Shown: positions 6,930 through 15,109, numbered from the stretch's first letter. The stretch: 17,369 nucleotides of DNA from Faecalibacterium sp. UBA7177 (GCA_002491225.1 DKVN01000077.1:1-17369), one strand, 5' to 3'. The notes: generated from the letters alone by a model not told the origin. A program made the numbers and translations.

Positions 6930-7297
6930 CTTCTGAGTGTCTCCTTTTTGAAAATTTCTTGTTGCGGGCCAGCTGCGGTTTGCAAAACAAAAAGTACGTT
7001 TTTGGCAAACAGCATCTCAGCACATTTTTATCTTATCATATTCTTTTGTACACAACAAGACTTTTTTGCCGAAAATTCAAAAAGGTTTCACTCTTTTTTA
7101 GAAAAAAGCGGCTTTTGCGTTTTTCTGCAAATCATCACTTTGCGGCTTTGCAATGGCCGGTTTTCTCTTTTGCCTCTGCCGCAGGGCCGCGGCGCTTTCT
7201 GCCGAGCCTTTTGGGCGCGCGGGTTTTGTCAAAAAGTGATAAAATGTTTCTAAAAGGCGGTTTCCGTTCGTCTGTTACCGATAAGGAGGTTTTCCCG
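6930..7297. other. AT-rich divergent intergenic region
   Basis: This 368-base gap lies between the divergent coiled-coil protein gene (minus) and the MGMT-family gene (plus). It is much richer in A and T than the flanking genes, with T runs near 7062-7067 and 7093-7097. On the minus strand TTGTTG and TAAGAT, 17 bp apart (about 7028-7058), could be a promoter. I find no RNA gene, no convincing ORF and no strong stem. The plus-strand promoter is not clear. Confidence 0.5.
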
Positions 7298-7606
7298 ATG
7301 GCAAGCCCATTTACCCTTCGCATTTACGAGGTGGTCAAAGAGATTCCCAAGGGGCGGGTGGCCAGCTATGGGCAGGTGGCGATGCTGGCCGGCAACCCGC
7401 GCGGGGCGCGGGGGGTCGGCTTTGCGCTGCACCGCAACCCCGAGCCGGGGGGCATCCCCTGCCACCGGGTGGTGTTTAAGGACGGCAGCCTCTGCCCCGG
7501 CTTTGTGTTTGGCGGGCCGGAGGTTCAGCGGCAGCTTCTGGAGGAGGAGGGGGTGCCGTTTCTGCCGGATGGTCGGGTGGACATGGCCCGCGCCCGCTGG
7601 TTGTAG
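7298..7606 (+). CDS. MGMT family protein (single-domain alkyltransferase-like)
   Basis: A 102-residue protein matching only the DNA-binding/active-site domain of O6-alkylguanine-DNA alkyltransferases, which remove alkyl groups from guanine by transfer to a cysteine. The active-site block IPCHRVV keeps the acceptor cysteine (C55), unlike classical alkyltransferase-like proteins, which carry Trp there. The conserved Y24 in GRVASYGQVA and the arginine region NPRGARGVG, used for base flipping, are present. The N-terminal domain of full-length Ogt/Ada (about 60-80 residues) is absent. The ATG at 7298 is chosen because an AAGGAGG site lies eight bases upstream; the frame is open further left but that stretch is AT-rich and not family-like. 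Its 3' end overlaps the convergent FtsX-type gene by 131 bp. Confidence 0.85.
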   Translation: MASPFTLRIYEVVKEIPKGRVASYGQVAMLAGNPRGARGVGFALHRNPEPGGIPCHRVVFKDGSLCPGFVFGGPEVQRQLLEEEGVPFLPDGRVDMARARWL

Positions 7607-8678
7607 CGGCGGGCTGCCCCTGCGCGCGGCGCGGGGCGAGGGCGGCGGTGAGCCACAGCCCGGCCAGCGCCGCCGCAAGCAGCGCCAGCAGCCACTGCTT
7701 TGCCAGCAGGTCCCGCCCGGCGGGGGGCAGGGCCAGCAGGTCCTTTGTCTGCCGGGCCAGACGGGCCAGCAGCGCCCGCCAGAAGGCGGTATCGCTCCAG
7801 CGGCCGGGGCGCAGCCAGCCCGGCAGGCGGGCCGCCAGCAGCGGCAGCCCGCCCGCGGCCGCAAAGGCCAGCCCCCAGCCCGCAAGCTGCGGGGTGGGCG
7901 GCGGGCAGCGGCGCAGCCCGCGCCCGGCCGCCAGAGCCAGCCGCCCCAGCGCCGCCGCAAGCGGCAAAAAGGCAAGCAGCCTGCCCAGGGCCGCAAGGCC
8001 CGGCCCGCAGACCACCGCGCTCACCCCAAGCCCCGCCCCGGCCGCCCAGCGCAGGGCGGCCTGCTCGGTGTCCGGCGTTTTTTCCAATTCGGCCAGCCCA
8101 GCCAGCTCGGCGGCGGCAAAGCTCTGCCCCGGCCGGGCCGCCGCCACCAGGCGCGGTTCGGTCCCGGCAAACACCCCGCGCACCGGGCAGGCCTGGCCCT
8201 GCCACTCTACTGTACAGCCCACTACCTCCCTGCTGCCAAAAAGGGCCTCGGCCAGCCCGGCGCTGACGGCGCAGCCCGCCTCATCGTAAGGCCCGGGCAT
8301 CCCGCCGGTGAGGCAGCGGCCGGGCCAGGCGAGGGCGGCATCCCCCAGCACCCAGACCGCCGCGGCCTCGGTTTCGCCCCGCGGGCCGCTGGCGGTGCCC
8401 AGCTCCTCCTGCCAAAAGGTGGGGCGGATAGTCGGATCGGCCAGGGCGGGCGGCAGGGCGGTTTCACCCTCGGCCGCCGTTTGGGGCGCGGAGCCCTCGC
8501 CCGCCCCGGCCCAAAGCCGCCGGGCCTCGCGCCAGGGCACCGGCTGGGCAAACCGCACGCTCGGCGCGGCGTATCCCGCCGCCAGCCGATCCGCCGCCCC
8601 AAACCCGGCCCAAAGGCTCACCACAAGCAGCAGCCAGCCCGCCGCCCGGCGGGCTATTTTAATAAACCGCCCACTCAT
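7476..8678 (-). CDS. MacB/FtsX-type ABC permease (no ATPase domain)
   Basis: The 400-residue product has the FtsX-family layout: one N-terminal membrane helix (about residues 9-30), a large extracytoplasmic domain resembling the MacB periplasmic core (the VSAGLAEALFGSREVVGCTV block followed by VRGVFAG is typical), then three C-terminal hydrophobic segments, the last being WLLALLAAALAGLWLTAAL. Such permeases couple a cytoplasmic ATPase to export or to conformational work outside the cell. The ATG overlaps the stop of the upstream adaptor gene as ATGA, so the two are translationally coupled like macA-macB pairs. No ATPase gene lies beside them. The last 60 or so residues are low-complexity and lie antisense to the MGMT gene; the natural C terminus may be lost or altered. 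Confidence 0.7.
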   Translation of the reverse strand: MSGRFIKIARRAAGWLLLVVSLWAGFGAADRLAAGYAAPSVRFAQPVPWREARRLWAGAGEGSAPQTAAEGETALPPALADPTIRPTFWQEELGTASGPRGETEAAAVWVLGDAALAWPGRCLTGGMPGPYDEAGCAVSAGLAEALFGSREVVGCTVEWQGQACPVRGVFAGTEPRLVAAARPGQSFAAAELAGLAELEKTPDTEQAALRWAAGAGLGVSAVVCGPGLAALGRLLAFLPLAAALGRLALAAGRGLRRCPPPTPQLAGWGLAFAAAGGLPLLAARLPGWLRPGRWSDTAFWRALLARLARQTKDLLALPPAGRDLLAKQWLLALLAAALAGLWLTAALAPRRAQGQPAATTSGRGPCPPDHPAETAPPPPPEAAAEPPARQTQSRGRGCRP

Positions 8679-9957
8679 GCGATCACCTTGACCCGGCCGC
8701 CGTCGGTCAGCGCGCCGGTGCTGGCCAGCACAAGCTGCGCGTGTGGCGCAAAGCTGCCCTCCACCGCCACCCGGCCCCCGGCCGAGGCCAGCACCGTGAC
8801 CGGCAGCCGCACCAGCACCTGCTGGGGGCCCAGCAGGGTGGTGCGCTGCTCCACCTGATAGACGCAGCTGCCCGCCGCGTCGCTGGTCACCGCCCCGGCG
8901 GGCAGCACCAGCGCGTACTGCCTGCTGGAGAGGGTGAGGCTGCACCCGGCTGGGCCGCAGCGCCAGCCACCGCCCGCAAGCCGCACCACCGCCTCGGCGC
9001 AGCCCCCGGCGTCCGGCGCGCCGAGGGCGGTGAGGGCGGCGTCGGCCTGCTGCGTCCCTTGAGTCACCCGCACGGTCTGGCCGGGGCGGGCCTGCTCGGC
9101 CTGCGTCTCGTCCAGGGCAAAGCGGACGAGCACCCCCGCCCCGGGGTCGGCCAGCAGGGCAGCGGGCGTGTCCGGCCCGGCGGTGTGGCCGGGCTGCAGG
9201 CTGAGCTCCAGGATCGTCCCGTCGGCGGGGGCGGTGAGCCGCCCCTCCTGCCCGGCCAGCGTTTGCAGCCCGGCGAGGTTTTTTTGCGCCGCCTCCCGCT
9301 CCAGCCGCACCGCGGCGGCCTCGGCGGCGGCCTCCCGCGCGGCGAGCTCCAGCTCGCTTTGCGCCTGGATACAGGCGGCGCGCTGCTGCTCGACGGCGGC
9401 GTTGGCGCTGTCCAGCGCCCGCCCGGCGGCGGTGAGGGCGGCGGGGTCGGCCTCGTTCTGGGCAAGCAGCCGGTCATAGTCCTGCCGGGCCCACTCGGCG
9501 GCGCGGCGGCCTCGGCAAGGGCGCTCTCGTCCAGCGGCGGCACGTCGGCCAGCCGGGCAAGGCGGGCCTCGTACCCGGCGAGCGCGGCCTCGGCCTCGCG
9601 GATCGCGAGGCCGAGCTGTTCCTCATCCACCACCGCGATCGTCTCGCCCGCAGCCACCGCCTGCCCCGCCGCCACCGGCACCTCGCGGATCAGCAGCTGC
9701 ACCGGGAGGCTCACCGGCAGGCTGCCCGCGGCGGCGATGACCCCCTGCGCCTCGACCGTCTCGGTGAGCAGGCCGGGGGCGGCCCGGCCTAAGGTGACCT
9801 CGGGCAGCGCCGCCGCGGGCATGCCGCGGGCCAGCAGGGCCAGGGCAAGCATGGCGGCAAAAAAACGCGCCGCCCGCCCCAGCGCCCGGTTCTGCGCCGG
9901 GTCGGCCGGGTCAGCCTGCCCGGCCCATCCGGCCAGCCGGGTAAATGGATATTTCAT
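8675..9957 (-). pseudogene. HlyD/MacA-type efflux adaptor, frameshifted
   Basis: Two overlapping frames make one adaptor of about 427 residues if one base is restored. The first frame carries an N-terminal membrane anchor and the first lipoyl-like half (LPVQLLIREVPVAAGQAVAA), then a coiled-coil helix. The second frame continues with EWARQDYDRLLAQNEA, more coiled coil, the second lipoyl half (GRLTAPADGTILELSLQPGH) and the beta-barrel and membrane-proximal parts to the end. The break falls near 9495-9530 in a GC repeat; the 1283-nt span is one base short of a codon multiple. The ATG at 9957 is preferred over the GTG at 9966 because AAAGGGGG lies eight bases before it. It is coupled by ATGA to the FtsX-type gene. 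It may be a real null mutation or a sequence error. Confidence 0.75.
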
Positions 9958-9986
9958 CCTCCGCACCCCCTTTCATCTATCAGCCC

Positions 9987-10859
9987 CTATTTCAGCCCGC
10001 CGGACTGGATGCCCAGCGTAAGGTACTTCTGCCCAAACAAAAAGACGAACAGCGCGGGCAGCAGGGCAACGAGGCTGGCCGCAAACGCCAGCCCGAGGGT
10101 ATCCGCCGCGCCGGAAAAGCCGGGCAGCGCGACCGAGAGCGGCCAGAGGGCCTGATCTTTCAAAAAGGTCATCGGCTGCTCGATCAGATTCCAGCCCTCC
10201 AAAAAGCCCAGCACCGCCGCCGCGGCGAGGCCCGGGGCCCCCAGCGGCAGGCCGATCTGCCAAAAAATCTGCAGCGGGCCCGCCCCGTCCACCCTTGCAG
10301 CGCTGAGCATCTCACCCGGCACCGCGTCAAAGCTTTTGGCCATGATAAAAACCGGGAAGGTCGAAAACACCCCCGGCAGGATCACCGCCCAGCGGGTGTC
10401 CAGCAGGCCCAGCGCGTTCAGCACCAGGTAGCCGGGCACCATGGTCACCTGAAAAGGCAGCACCATCAGCAGCAGATAAAGCCCAAACAGCGCCCGCCGC
10501 CCCCGAAACCGCAGCCGGGAAAAGGCCCAGGCCGCCGGGGCCCCCACCAGCAGCTGCCCCGCCACCAGCGGAAGAGTCAGGCGGCAGCTGTTCCAGAACA
10601 TGGCAAAAAACTGCGGGGTATCGAGCAGCAGCTCGGTTAGCGGCTGCAGGGTGGGCCAGCTGGGCAGCAGGGCCCAGGCGGCAAGGTCGGGCTGGCCGCG
10701 CAGCGCCGGGCCGTAGAGGGCGGCCTGTTCGGCGGGCCCCTGCAAGGCCCCCATCGCCAGCGACCAGACCACCCACCAGACCGGCAGCGCCGCCGCCAGC
10801 AGGCAGGCCGCGCGGGCCAGCCGCCCGGCGGCGCGGGCCGGGCTATTGGTGCGGGTCAT
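9987..10859 (-). CDS. Carbohydrate ABC transporter permease, MalG type
   Basis: The 290-residue inner-membrane subunit of a CUT1-class sugar importer. Six hydrophobic segments are visible, and the EAA loop that docks the ATPase is clear (EMLSAARVDGAGPLQIFWQI then GLPL, about residues 183-206). The C-terminal GQKYLTLGIQSGGLK ending is typical of the MalG side. The ATG at 10859 follows a GAGAGGGG-like site. It lies 36 bases after the MalF-type gene and about 30 bases before the adaptor gene, all on one strand, so it belongs to the same operon. No matching MalK/MsmK-type ATPase lies in the cluster; in Firmicutes a shared ATPase encoded elsewhere often serves such importers. Substrate unknown. 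Confidence 0.92.
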   Translation of the reverse strand: MTRTNSPARAAGRLARAACLLAAALPVWWVVWSLAMGALQGPAEQAALYGPALRGQPDLAAWALLPSWPTLQPLTELLLDTPQFFAMFWNSCRLTLPLVAGQLLVGAPAAWAFSRLRFRGRRALFGLYLLLMVLPFQVTMVPGYLVLNALGLLDTRWAVILPGVFSTFPVFIMAKSFDAVPGEMLSAARVDGAGPLQIFWQIGLPLGAPGLAAAAVLGFLEGWNLIEQPMTFLKDQALWPLSVALPGFSGAADTLGLAFAASLVALLPALFVFLFGQKYLTLGIQSGGLK

Positions 10860-10895
10860 TGGATCACCCCCCTCTCCGCGGCACGCCGCCGCTTA

Positions 10896-11780
10896 TCACG
10901 CGTCCCGGTCCAGCAGATGCAGCAAAGCCAGCACCAGCCCGCCCAGCACCAGGGCCAGCAGCACCGCCGCGGCCGACAGGCGGCCCAGGTCCAGCGCGGC
11001 GAACCAGTTGTTGAAGAGGTGCTGCAAGAGATAGATGCTCTCGTGCGGGTAGGCCCCCGCCACGAGGTACGCCTCCCGGAACACCTTGAAGCTGTTGATC
11101 AGGCTGAGCACCGACACCAGCCCCGCCGTGGGCCGCAGCTGGGGCCGGGTGATGTGCCAGAAGCACTGCCAGCGGCCCGCGCCGTCCAGCCGGGCGGCCT
11201 CGTAGAGGGCGGGCGGCACCCCGTCCAGCCCGGCCAGCCAGAGGATCATATCGTAGCCGCTGTTCTTCCACAGATAGCTGCCGATGAGCACCCAAAAGGC
11301 CGCGCCGGTGCCCATAAAATCCACCGGGTCGGCCCCGAGCCGGGCAAGCCAGGCGTTGGCGAGGCCGCCCTTGGCAAACAGCAGCTGCCAAACGAGCGCG
11401 ATGCTGGCCACCGGCAGGGCCATCGGCAGAAGATAGCTGGTTTGAAAGGGGCGGCTGTAGGGCCGGGCGGCCCGGATCAGCAATGCCAGCAGCAGGCTGC
11501 CGACAAGCAGCAGCGGGATGCAGACGCAGACAAACCGCGCCGTGTTGCCCGCCGCCTGCCGGAAGGCGGCGTTGCCGAGCACGCTTTGGTAGTTGGCGAT
11601 CCCCACCCACCGGCTGCCCGCGGCGTTGGTGAGGCTGCGCCAGACCGTACCCACAAAGGGCCCCAGCACAAACACCGCCAGCCCGCTCAGGCTGGGCAGC
11701 AAAAACAGCAGCGCCCCGGCATCGCCCCGGCGGGCGCGGCGGGTACCGCCGCCCCAGCTGCTCGACCACCCCCGCCGCAC
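10896..11780 (-). CDS. Sugar ABC transporter permease, MalF type
   Basis: A permease of about 294 residues with the MalF-family pattern: N-terminal helix LLFLLPSLSGLAVFVLGPFV, periplasmic NYQSVLGNAAF segment, and an EAA loop ALYEAARLDGAGRWQCFWHI before the last helices. It pairs with the MalG-type subunit just downstream. The start is uncertain. A TTG at 11801 would overlap the solute-binding gene by 17 bp. The GTG at 11780 lies just after that gene's stop and has GGGGGTGA in ribosome-binding position, so I prefer it. Tight packing with the lipoprotein gene implies translational coupling. Confidence 0.9.
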   Translation of the reverse strand: MRRGWSSSWGGGTRRARRGDAGALLFLLPSLSGLAVFVLGPFVGTVWRSLTNAAGSRWVGIANYQSVLGNAAFRQAAGNTARFVCVCIPLLLVGSLLLALLIRAARPYSRPFQTSYLLPMALPVASIALVWQLLFAKGGLANAWLARLGADPVDFMGTGAAFWVLIGSYLWKNSGYDMILWLAGLDGVPPALYEAARLDGAGRWQCFWHITRPQLRPTAGLVSVLSLINSFKVFREAYLVAGAYPHESIYLLQHLFNNWFAALDLGRLSAAAVLLALVLGGLVLALLHLLDRDA

Positions 11781-11784
11781 CGGC

Positions 11785-14211
11785 TCACCCCCGCTCGGCA
11801 AAATAGAGCGCGAGGTCCGCCTCGGTGCCGTCCACCGCCTGGGTCACCGTCTCCTCCCCTTTGGCCAGCGCCTCAGCGTGGGACAAAACAGCCCCGCGCA
11901 GCGGCTCGCTGACCAGCACCGGGGTCTTTGCCGCGGCAAGCAGGGCGTGGAAATTTTCGAGCTTTGCCTCGGTATACCGCTCGGCCTGCGCAAAGCGGGC
12001 CTCCATCGCCTGCATCCCGCTCTGGGTCACCGGCAGGCCGTCCCAGTCAAAGGCGGCGCTCTGCACCTCGTCGCTGAGCATCGCCCGCACAAATGCATGG
12101 GCCATCTCGGGGTTCGCGGCCCCGGCATTGACGGCGGTGAGCACCTGGGGCCGATAGGCCCCCTCGCAGAGGCCGGGCTGCAGCACGGCGGCGGGTTCGC
12201 CCGCGTCCGGTTCCTCCCCGGCGTTCGGCTCCATCCACAGCAGCAGGGCCGGGGTGCCCAGCCACTCCCGCGCAAAGAGCGCGCGGCCCCAGTCGTACTC
12301 CTCGCTGCTCTGGTGGTAGATCACCACATCCTCCCCGGTGCTCGCGGAGGACATGGTGGGATCCAGCGACGGATCCACCGGCCGGTAGCTGCCAAGATCA
12401 TAGTGCTGCGCGGCCTGCGCAAGGCCGGTGTAAAAGCGGGTGAGGGCGGCTTTATCAAGGCCGGTGCCATCCGCGTTCAGCAGGGCCGGGGCGCTGGCGG
12501 CCAGCAGCATCTCGGCAAGGTCAGCCGTGTCCGTGACCGAAAAGGCGTACCGCTGCGCGAAGGGCAGCGGATCATAAAAGCCGCTGTCGGCGGGGCTCAC
12601 GTCCGGCCGGGGCGGGGCATCGAGGAAGCAGCCGATCAGCCCGTCCCAATCCCCCGCCGCCGTCAGCCGCCCGGCCGGGGCGTAGAGCACCGGCAGCACA
12701 AAGCGGGTGGGCAGCACAAAGAGGCCGTCCTCCCCGGCAAAGGGGCCGGTGATGTTTTCGAGCAGCGGGATCTCGCTGACCGTATCGCTCAGATCGGCCA
12801 GCAGGCCCTGCCGGGCGCAGGCTTCATAATCCGCCCCGTCCAGGATCAGCACATCCGGCCCGCCGCCCGCCAGCAGCTCGGTGTTGAGGGCGCGCAGCAG
12901 ATCCTCGGCGGCCGGGCCCTCCTGCCCGGCGGGCCGGGCCACCGTGTACTGCACCTCCACATCCCGGTGCTCTTTGGCAAAGGCCGCGATGGCCGCCCGC
13001 ACCGTGTCGCTGTCCTCCAAAGACCAGACGGTGAGCACCTCGTCGTTCCAGGCGGGCAGGGTCTGGTCATAATGGTAGCGGTAAAGGGTGTGGCGGTAGT
13101 CGCCGCTGGCATAATCGGCCAGCAGCAGCAAAAAGTCTCCCGATGCGGTGCGGGCGAGGGCCTTACCGCCCTGATCCGTCTGGGCAAAGGCAAAGGCGCT
13201 GCCCTCCACCACCGTCTCGGCCAGGCTGCCGCCCGCCGCCAGCCGGTGGACGCCCTGATCGTTTGCAAAATAGAGGGTGCCGTCCGGCTCGGCAAAGGCC
13301 GCATCGAGATGCCCCGCGCCGCTGCCGGTGTAAAGAACCTCCTGCCCGCCCGCGGCGTCCATCGAGACAAAGCCGGTGCCGTAGTTCTCATAAAACAGCC
13401 GCTCGCCGTTGGTCGCCCCGGCGCCCAGCACATCCCCCGCCATACCGGGCCAGTCACCGATCCGGCTGCCGTCCGCAAAGCGGTAGAGGCCATTGCCGTG
13501 CAGCATCTCCCCGCCCGGCTGGCTGAGGCCGCCGTCGGTGGCGGTGTAGATGTCGGTGTGCTGTTCGTCATCGGCTGGCTCGCTCTCCGGCAGGCTGACC
13601 TCGGCCGCGCCCGCTGCCTGCAGACCGATGCCCGCGCCCGCGGCATCCTCCCCGGTCTGACCGGGCAGGGGGCCGTCCTGCCCCGTTGCGGCGGCTGCCA
13701 GATAGGCGATGGCAAGGGTCTGCTCGTCGATGAAATAGGCGTTGAGCTCCAAAATGCCCGGCAGGTCCAGCAGGACAAAGGGCTCCGGCTCGCCGCCCGG
13801 GGCCAGCCGCCAGTAGGCGCTCTCCTGCCCCGAGGCGGCGCTCTGCCTGGCCAGCACCGCACCCTGGGCCGAGACGGTCAGCACCCGGCCGCCCTCCACC
13901 GGGCCGGGCAGCGGGCTTTGCTGCCAGCTTTCGCCGCCGTCGGCCGAGAGATACCGGGTAAAGCCGCCCTGCTCCTGCAGGCCGGTCAGCCAGAGCTCGC
14001 CGCTTGCCAGTTGATACAGGCCGATAGGCGAAAGGCCCTGCGGCAGCGGCACCTCGCTCTCGACCCAGCGGCCCATCGCGGCCTGGGCCGCGTCCCCGGA
14101 AGCCGAAGCGGGCCCCGCGGCGGGCGCCGAACTGCAGCCCGCCAGCAGCGCGGCCGCCAAAAGCGCGCAGAGCAGCCTTGTGGCCCGGCGGCGCAGTTTT
14201 GTACGTTTCAT
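11785..14211 (-). CDS. Lipoprotein: propeller-like region fused to sugar-type solute-binding domain
   Basis: The 808-residue product begins with a lipoprotein signal (hydrophobic core then LLAGC, lipid cysteine C26). Residues about 45-390 are rich in beta strands and G-x-L-Y/W repeats, with one Asp-box (SADGGESW, 89-96) as seen in sialidase/BNR propellers, and strands such as GTLYFANDQGVHRLAAGG. From about residue 390 (EVLTVWSLEDSDTVRAAIAA) to the end it follows the bacterial family 1 solute-binding fold (SBP_bac_1), including GGGPDVLILDGADYE and the hinge region. It should present ligands to the MalF/MalG-type permeases encoded next. At twice the usual length, the propeller is an extra sensing or ligand-binding module. 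The ATG at 14211 has GGGGAG six bases before it, so it is preferred over one 21 bases upstream. Confidence 0.85.
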   Translation of the reverse strand: MKRTKLRRRATRLLCALLAAALLAGCSSAPAAGPASASGDAAQAAMGRWVESEVPLPQGLSPIGLYQLASGELWLTGLQEQGGFTRYLSADGGESWQQSPLPGPVEGGRVLTVSAQGAVLARQSAASGQESAYWRLAPGGEPEPFVLLDLPGILELNAYFIDEQTLAIAYLAAAATGQDGPLPGQTGEDAAGAGIGLQAAGAAEVSLPESEPADDEQHTDIYTATDGGLSQPGGEMLHGNGLYRFADGSRIGDWPGMAGDVLGAGATNGERLFYENYGTGFVSMDAAGGQEVLYTGSGAGHLDAAFAEPDGTLYFANDQGVHRLAAGGSLAETVVEGSAFAFAQTDQGGKALARTASGDFLLLLADYASGDYRHTLYRYHYDQTLPAWNDEVLTVWSLEDSDTVRAAIAAFAKEHRDVEVQYTVARPAGQEGPAAEDLLRALNTELLAGGGPDVLILDGADYEACARQGLLADLSDTVSEIPLLENITGPFAGEDGLFVLPTRFVLPVLYAPAGRLTAAGDWDGLIGCFLDAPPRPDVSPADSGFYDPLPFAQRYAFSVTDTADLAEMLLAASAPALLNADGTGLDKAALTRFYTGLAQAAQHYDLGSYRPVDPSLDPTMSSASTGEDVVIYHQSSEEYDWGRALFAREWLGTPALLLWMEPNAGEEPDAGEPAAVLQPGLCEGAYRPQVLTAVNAGAANPEMAHAFVRAMLSDEVQSAAFDWDGLPVTQSGMQAMEARFAQAERYTEAKLENFHALLAAAKTPVLVSEPLRGAVLSHAEALAKGEETVTQAVDGTEADLALYFAERG

Positions 14212-14257
14212 CCTGATCTCCCCATGCATCATCCGATTTTTCTGCCGCCTCGGCGGC

Positions 14258-14286
14258 TGTCTATGATCCTACCAGCGGTTTCTCAA
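14258..14286 (-). promoter_or_regulatory. Putative promoter of the transport operon
   Basis: On the minus strand TTGAGA (plus 14281-14286) and TAGACA (plus 14258-14263) are 17 bp apart, about 50 bases before the lipoprotein start. A perfect GCCGCC-TC-GGCGGC palindrome (14244-14257) immediately follows and would cover the transcription start or 5' end of the mRNA. The -10 is a moderate match only. Confidence 0.4.
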
Positions 14287-14324
14287 AAAAAACCTGAAAA
14301 AGGCCCAAAAGCGGCCCGTTTTCA

Positions 14325-14375
14325 CAGAATTGTCAGAATTTCTTTGAGATTGTTTTGAGGTTTTTTCTGTATAAT
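14325..14375 (+). promoter_or_regulatory. Response-regulator promoter with direct repeats
   Basis: A perfect TATAAT lies at 14370-14375, 36 bases before the response regulator ATG. No good -35 is seen at 17 bp (TTGAGA at 14344-14349 is 20 bp away). Upstream are two direct repeats: TTTGAG at 14343 and 14354 (11-bp period, typical of OmpR/PhoB-type boxes), and CAGAAT at 14325 and 14334. A weak -35 with tandem boxes is what an activator-dependent, autoregulated promoter looks like; the binding is inferred. Confidence 0.5.
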
Positions 14376-14410
14376 AAAGGAAATTTCCCCAAAAAGGAAG
14401 GGAGGGCCCT

Positions 14411-15109
14411 ATGCGTGTTTTGCTGATCGAGGACGACGCCAGCCTCTGCGCCGCGGTGACGGCGGGGCTGGCGGCCAGCGGCATCCAGACGGATGTCGGG
14501 CGGGACGGCGAGGAGGGGCTGGCGCTGCCCTGCCGCGGGGTGTACGACGCCTGCTGTTTGGACCGGATGCTGCCGGGGCTGGACGGCCTGAGTGTGCTGC
14601 GCCGGGCCCGGGCGGCGGGGGTGGCCACCCCGGTGCTGCTGCTGACCACCCTGGCCCGGGTGGGCGACCGGGTGGACGGGCTGGACGCCGGGGCGGACGA
14701 CTACCTGACCAAGCCCTTTGATCTGCGGGAGCTGGCGGCCCGGCTGCGGGCGCTGGCCCGGCGTCCGGCGGCGCTGGAGCCCACAGCCCGGCTGCGGGCG
14801 GGCAGGGTGAGCCTTTACCCGGAGGAGCTGCGGCTCGAAGGCCCGGCCGGGGTGGTGAAACTATCCAAAAAAGAGTGCGAGCTTTTGGAGATGCTGCTGC
14901 GCAGCCCCGGCCGGCTGCTGGCGCGGGAGCAGCTGCTGGCCCGGGTGTGGGGCGCGGAGGCCGAGGTGGACGATGCCTCGCTGGACAGCTACATCTATCT
15001 GGTGCGCCGCAAGCTGGCGCGGGCGGGCGCGGGGCCGCGGCTGCGGCTGGCCACCGTGCGGGGCGCGGGCTACCGGCTGGAGGCGGACGAATGCGCCCCG
15101 CGCGGCTGA
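14411..15109 (+). CDS. OmpR/PhoB-family response regulator
   Basis: The 232-residue regulator has a receiver domain (residues 1-118) with acidic pocket E7/D8/D9, phospho-acceptor D51 (in CLDRMLPG), T79/T80 and K101 (YLTKPFD), so it should be phosphorylatable. A winged-helix DNA-binding domain (about 125-226) includes LSKKECELLEMLLRSPGRLL, RVWGAEAEVDDASLDSYIYL and VRRKLARA recognition and wing segments, ending in TVRGAGYRL. It overlaps the sensor-kinase gene by 19 bp and is transcribed away from the transport operon, from a shared 200-base region, so it probably controls that operon and itself. CRGVYDACC is an unusual cysteine-rich version of the strand before D51. Confidence 0.95.
   Translation: MRVLLIEDDASLCAAVTAGLAASGIQTDVGRDGEEGLALPCRGVYDACCLDRMLPGLDGLSVLRRARAAGVATPVLLLTTLARVGDRVDGLDAGADDYLTKPFDLRELAARLRALARRPAALEPTARLRAGRVSLYPEELRLEGPAGVVKLSKKECELLEMLLRSPGRLLAREQLLARVWGAEAEVDDASLDSYIYLVRRKLARAGAGPRLRLATVRGAGYRLEADECAPRG

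Noticed and set aside
11593..14358. A 921-codon open frame on the plus strand
   Set aside because: It is a shadow of the solute-binding lipoprotein and MalF-type genes and shows no recognisable domain, signal or ribosome binding site.
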